NCBI GenBank assembly: GCA_007116535.1
Contig: SKIG01000078.1
Location: 1 to 7,310, forward strand
DNA: 7,310 nucleotides
Direction of reading: 5' to 3'
Source: Psychroflexus sp.
GTDB taxonomy: Bacteria; Bacteroidota; Bacteroidia; Flavobacteriales; Flavobacteriaceae
Shown in pieces: positions 5,328-7,310 of this stretch. The notes under the pieces are model-generated. The model saw only the letters and a list, made by a program, of their open reading frames with translations. It did no database searches and was not told the DNA's origin. The translations under genes and the position numbers were made by a program. Within the stretch, counting starts at the first letter, position 1. Each line of letters opens with the position of its first letter.

Positions 5328-7310
5328 TTATTCTTTAATAAAACTTAGTACTTGAAAGCCTTTATCTCTTTTTTCTTTTACAAAATACTTGCCAGGTATT
5401 AAATCACTTACATTGATTTGTAATCTATTGCCAAAATTATTCTTGCCTTTTATTACTTGTTGTCCTAGCATATTTACAATTACATATTCGTTGATAGTAA
5501 AAGATGATTCAATCCAAATAATATCTTTTGCCGGGCTTGGATACAATAGCAAATGTTTGTTTTCAAAATCTTCATTTGACAAACTGAAATCTAAAGTAAT
5601 ATCGAATTCAGCTTCTTCTTCAAAACTAACCTGAACTAAGTAACTACTTCCTAAGTTAAGCGAGCCAAGGTCTACTAAGTTGGAGGTAGAACAAATTACT
5701 TCTGTATAGGTCGCAAAGTCGTCGCAACTTTCAGCCTCATAAATTGTAATAGCTTGGATATTTTCTTCTGAAGAAATATCTATTGTAGAACCAGAAAATT
5801 CATTTTCGAAGCTAAACCAAACAGTGGGATTTAAGCCTCCTTCTATACAACTTCCCTGAATTTCGTCAATAGCAAAAGTTGCATTTAAAGTAGTTGCTTC
5901 TAAAGTAACTTGATAAGTTAAACTAGCAGCATCACAGGCTAAATTATTTTCTGGCGGAGCAGATAGGTCCGTGTCTGTAGTGAATAAAATTGAATCCGAG
6001 AAAGCACTTTGATTGATTGTACAATCTGATTGAACAACAACAAAATAAGTTGTGGTTTGAATCAAATCTTCGAGCAATATAAACGTATCATTTGTGACCC
6101 CAAACTCAATTGGAGTGTCTGCTATTACGTCATCTCCTTCTAAAAACAGAAACCAATTGTAGCCTTGATTTGCGTTGCTGACTTCGTCCCATGAAACTAA
6201 AGCAGTTGTTTCTGTAACTTCACTAACTTCAATATTTTCAGGAACGAAACATTCTTCTAAGGTTGTAAAACTAACCGGATTAGAAAAATCGCTTTCATTC
6301 ACAGAGCAATCTGACTGGATAACCACAAAATATGAAGTATTTGGGGATAAGTCGCTTAGAATTATATCGGTCTCCAAAGTATTTCCAAACTGAGTTAGAG
6401 AATCTACGCTAACATCATCCCCTTCATTAAACAAGAACCAATTGTAGCCTCCGCTTGCATTTGTTACTTCATCCCAAAAAACTTCTGCTGTAGTTTCTGT
6501 AATTTCAGTTACTTGTATGCTCTGAGGTGCTAAACATTCCTCTAAGGTAGTGAATGGTATTTCTCCAGAGAAATCGCTTTCATTTACTGAACAATCCGAT
6601 TGAATTATAACAAAATAGCTAGTTTCAGGAGCTAAATTACTCAATGAGATTGAATTACTTGTAGTATCCCCTGATTGAAGAGGCGAATCTACCCCAACAC
6701 TATCTCCTTCATTGAACAAGAACCAGTTATAACCTCCACTTGCATTACTTACTTCATCCCAAGAAACTTCAGCTTTTATCGAATTTAGCTGACTAATTAT
6801 TATGTTTTCAGGAGCAAAACACTCTTCTAAAGTGGAAAATAGTACTTGGTCAGACAAATCGCTTTCATTGAGTAAACAATCAGATTGAACTACTACAAAG
6901 TAAGAAGTGTTTGGCAGTAAATCTCCTAGTAAAATTAAATTGTCATTGGTTTCTCCAGATTGAATTGGGGTACTAGTTGCTACATCATCCCCCTCATTGT
7001 ACAAGAACCAATTGTATTCACTAGCATTGCTTACTGATAACCAAGAAACCTGAGCAGTTGTTTCTGTGATAGCTGTTACTTCAATACTATCGGAAGCTAG
7101 ACATTCCTCTAAAGTGGTAAATCTTTCAAAATTCTGAATTTCACTTTCGCCAAAAAAACAGAAGCTTTGTACGTAGAAGTCGTAGGTTGTATTTGGTAAT
7201 AAATTTGTCAATAGTGCAAAATTAGTGTCTTCATCTACAAATGAGGAAGCAACAGGTGTATTAAAAAATGGAACTTCACCTTCATTCATCACAAACCAAG
7301 TGTAACCCTC
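5328..7310 (-). CDS. Secreted fibronectin type III-repeat protein with T9SS C-terminal sorting domain (N-terminus outside window)
   Basis: The frame stays open to the right edge (660 codons in the window), and the sequence at the edge, EGYTWFVMNEGE, aligns with GGYNWFLFNEGD inside the downstream repeats. The protein therefore continues beyond 7310, and the GTG at 7292 is an internal codon. From the edge inward there is a partial FN3-like unit, four full 94-95-residue FN3-like units (6831-7112, 6546-6830, 6261-6545, 5976-6260), a PPC-like beta domain with CDAASLTY, PTVWFSFE and four cysteines (about 5580-5963), and a type A T9SS sorting domain. The protein is rich in Asp, Glu, Ser and Thr. Cysteines sit at fixed places, which suits an oxidised extracellular protein. 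It is probably exported by Sec, moved across the outer membrane by T9SS, and attached to the surface or released. Any enzyme domain would lie in the missing N-terminal part, so adhesin, stalk or enzyme linker cannot be told apart. gldF follows 82 bp downstream. Confidence 0.9.
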   Translation of the reverse strand, partial: EGYTWFVMNEGEVPFFNTPVASSFVDEDTNFALLTNLLPNTTYDFYVQSFCFFGESEIQNFERFTTLEECLASDSIEVTAITETTAQVSWLSVSNASEYNWFLYNEGDDVATSTPIQSGETNDNLILLGDLLPNTSYFVVVQSDCLLNESDLSDQVLFSTLEECFAPENIIISQLNSIKAEVSWDEVSNASGGYNWFLFNEGDSVGVDSPLQSGDTTSNSISLSNLAPETSYFVIIQSDCSVNESDFSGEIPFTTLEECLAPQSIQVTEITETTAEVFWDEVTNASGGYNWFLFNEGDDVSVDSLTQFGNTLETDIILSDLSPNTSYFVVIQSDCSVNESDFSNPVSFTTLEECFVPENIEVSEVTETTALVSWDEVSNANQGYNWFLFLEGDDVIADTPIEFGVTNDTFILLEDLIQTTTYFVVVQSDCTINQSAFSDSILFTTDTDLSAPPENNLACDAASLTYQVTLEATTLNATFAIDEIQGSCIEGGLNPTVWFSFENEFSGSTIDISSEENIQAITIYEAESCDDFATYTEVICSTSNLVDLGSLNLGSSYLVQVSFEEEAEFDITLDFSLSNEDFENKHLLLYPSPAKDIIWIESSFTINEYVIVNMLGQQVIKGKNNFGNRLQINVSDLIPGKYFVKEKRDKGFQVLSFIKE
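5331..5552 (-). other. T9SS type A C-terminal sorting domain (within the repeat protein)
   Basis: The last 74 residues carry the type A signature in order: LLLYPSPAKDIIWIES, then YVIVNMLGQQV, then INVSDLIPGKYFVK, ending in GFQVLSFIKE. This beta-rich domain directs proteins through the type IX system and is normally cleaved during export. It marks the gene product as a cell-surface or secreted protein and implies a T9SS encoded elsewhere in the genome. Confidence 0.9.
5976..7310 (-). repeat. Tandem array of 285-bp units encoding FN3-like domains
   Basis: Four full units of 282-285 bp and one partial unit (7113-7310) are arranged head to tail without linkers. Each full unit starts with LEEC, has an NWFLF(N/L)EGD or NWFLYNEGD core, and ends with a QSDC block and F(T/S)T. 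The two middle units (6546-6830 and 6261-6545) share NASGGYNWFLFNEGD and QSDCSVNESDFS without change, which suggests recent duplication. The unit nearest the right edge is the most diverged. More units may lie beyond the window. Confidence 0.88.

Noticed and set aside
5389..5634. 81-codon open frame on the plus strand
   Set aside because: Antisense over the T9SS sorting domain, whose motifs are clear on the minus strand.
6175..6393. 72-codon open frame on the plus strand
   Set aside because: Antisense over the FN3-like repeats; the frame is not kept in the other repeat units.

Overview
The window is AT-rich chromosomal DNA that looks like a gliding or otherwise surface-active member of the Bacteroidota, probably a flavobacterium or close relative. 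The evidence is the gliding-motility genes gldF and gldG, a secreted protein with a C-terminal type IX secretion (T9SS) sorting domain, a TAnnTTTG-type promoter, the lack of clear Shine-Dalgarno sequences, and a pair of PLP enzymes that matches the sulfonolipid (capnine) pathway of this phylum.

Layout. Positions 2-208 (+) hold the last 68 codons of an oligopeptidase B-type serine peptidase. A Bacteroidota-style promoter (200-233) then precedes two plus-strand genes: a cysteine synthase/cystathionine beta-synthase-like PLP enzyme (277-1323) and an alpha-oxoamine synthase (1405-2673). A 182-bp convergent gap (2674-2855) holds only an imperfect inverted repeat. On the minus strand, read from right to left, are a large secreted repeat protein that enters from beyond the window (7310-5328), then gldF (5245-4514) and gldG (4514-2856), which overlap as TAATG.

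How the genes may work together. The two PLP enzymes are best read as a cysteate synthase and a cysteate (or serine) fatty-acyltransferase, the first steps to the sulfonolipid capnine. Sulfonolipids have been linked to gliding in this phylum. GldF and GldG are the membrane permease and the auxiliary component of the gliding-associated ABC transporter; the ATPase GldA is not in the window. The repeat protein is a T9SS cargo with at least five fibronectin type III-like units, each with a regularly placed cysteine pair, then a PPC-like domain and a type A sorting signal. The window therefore groups outer-membrane lipid synthesis, the gliding ABC transporter and a surface protein. The functional link between the two convergent blocks is inference.

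No RNA gene, insertion sequence, CRISPR array or phage gene was seen. The most notable point is the candidate sulfonolipid gene pair; no wholly unknown system could be supported.
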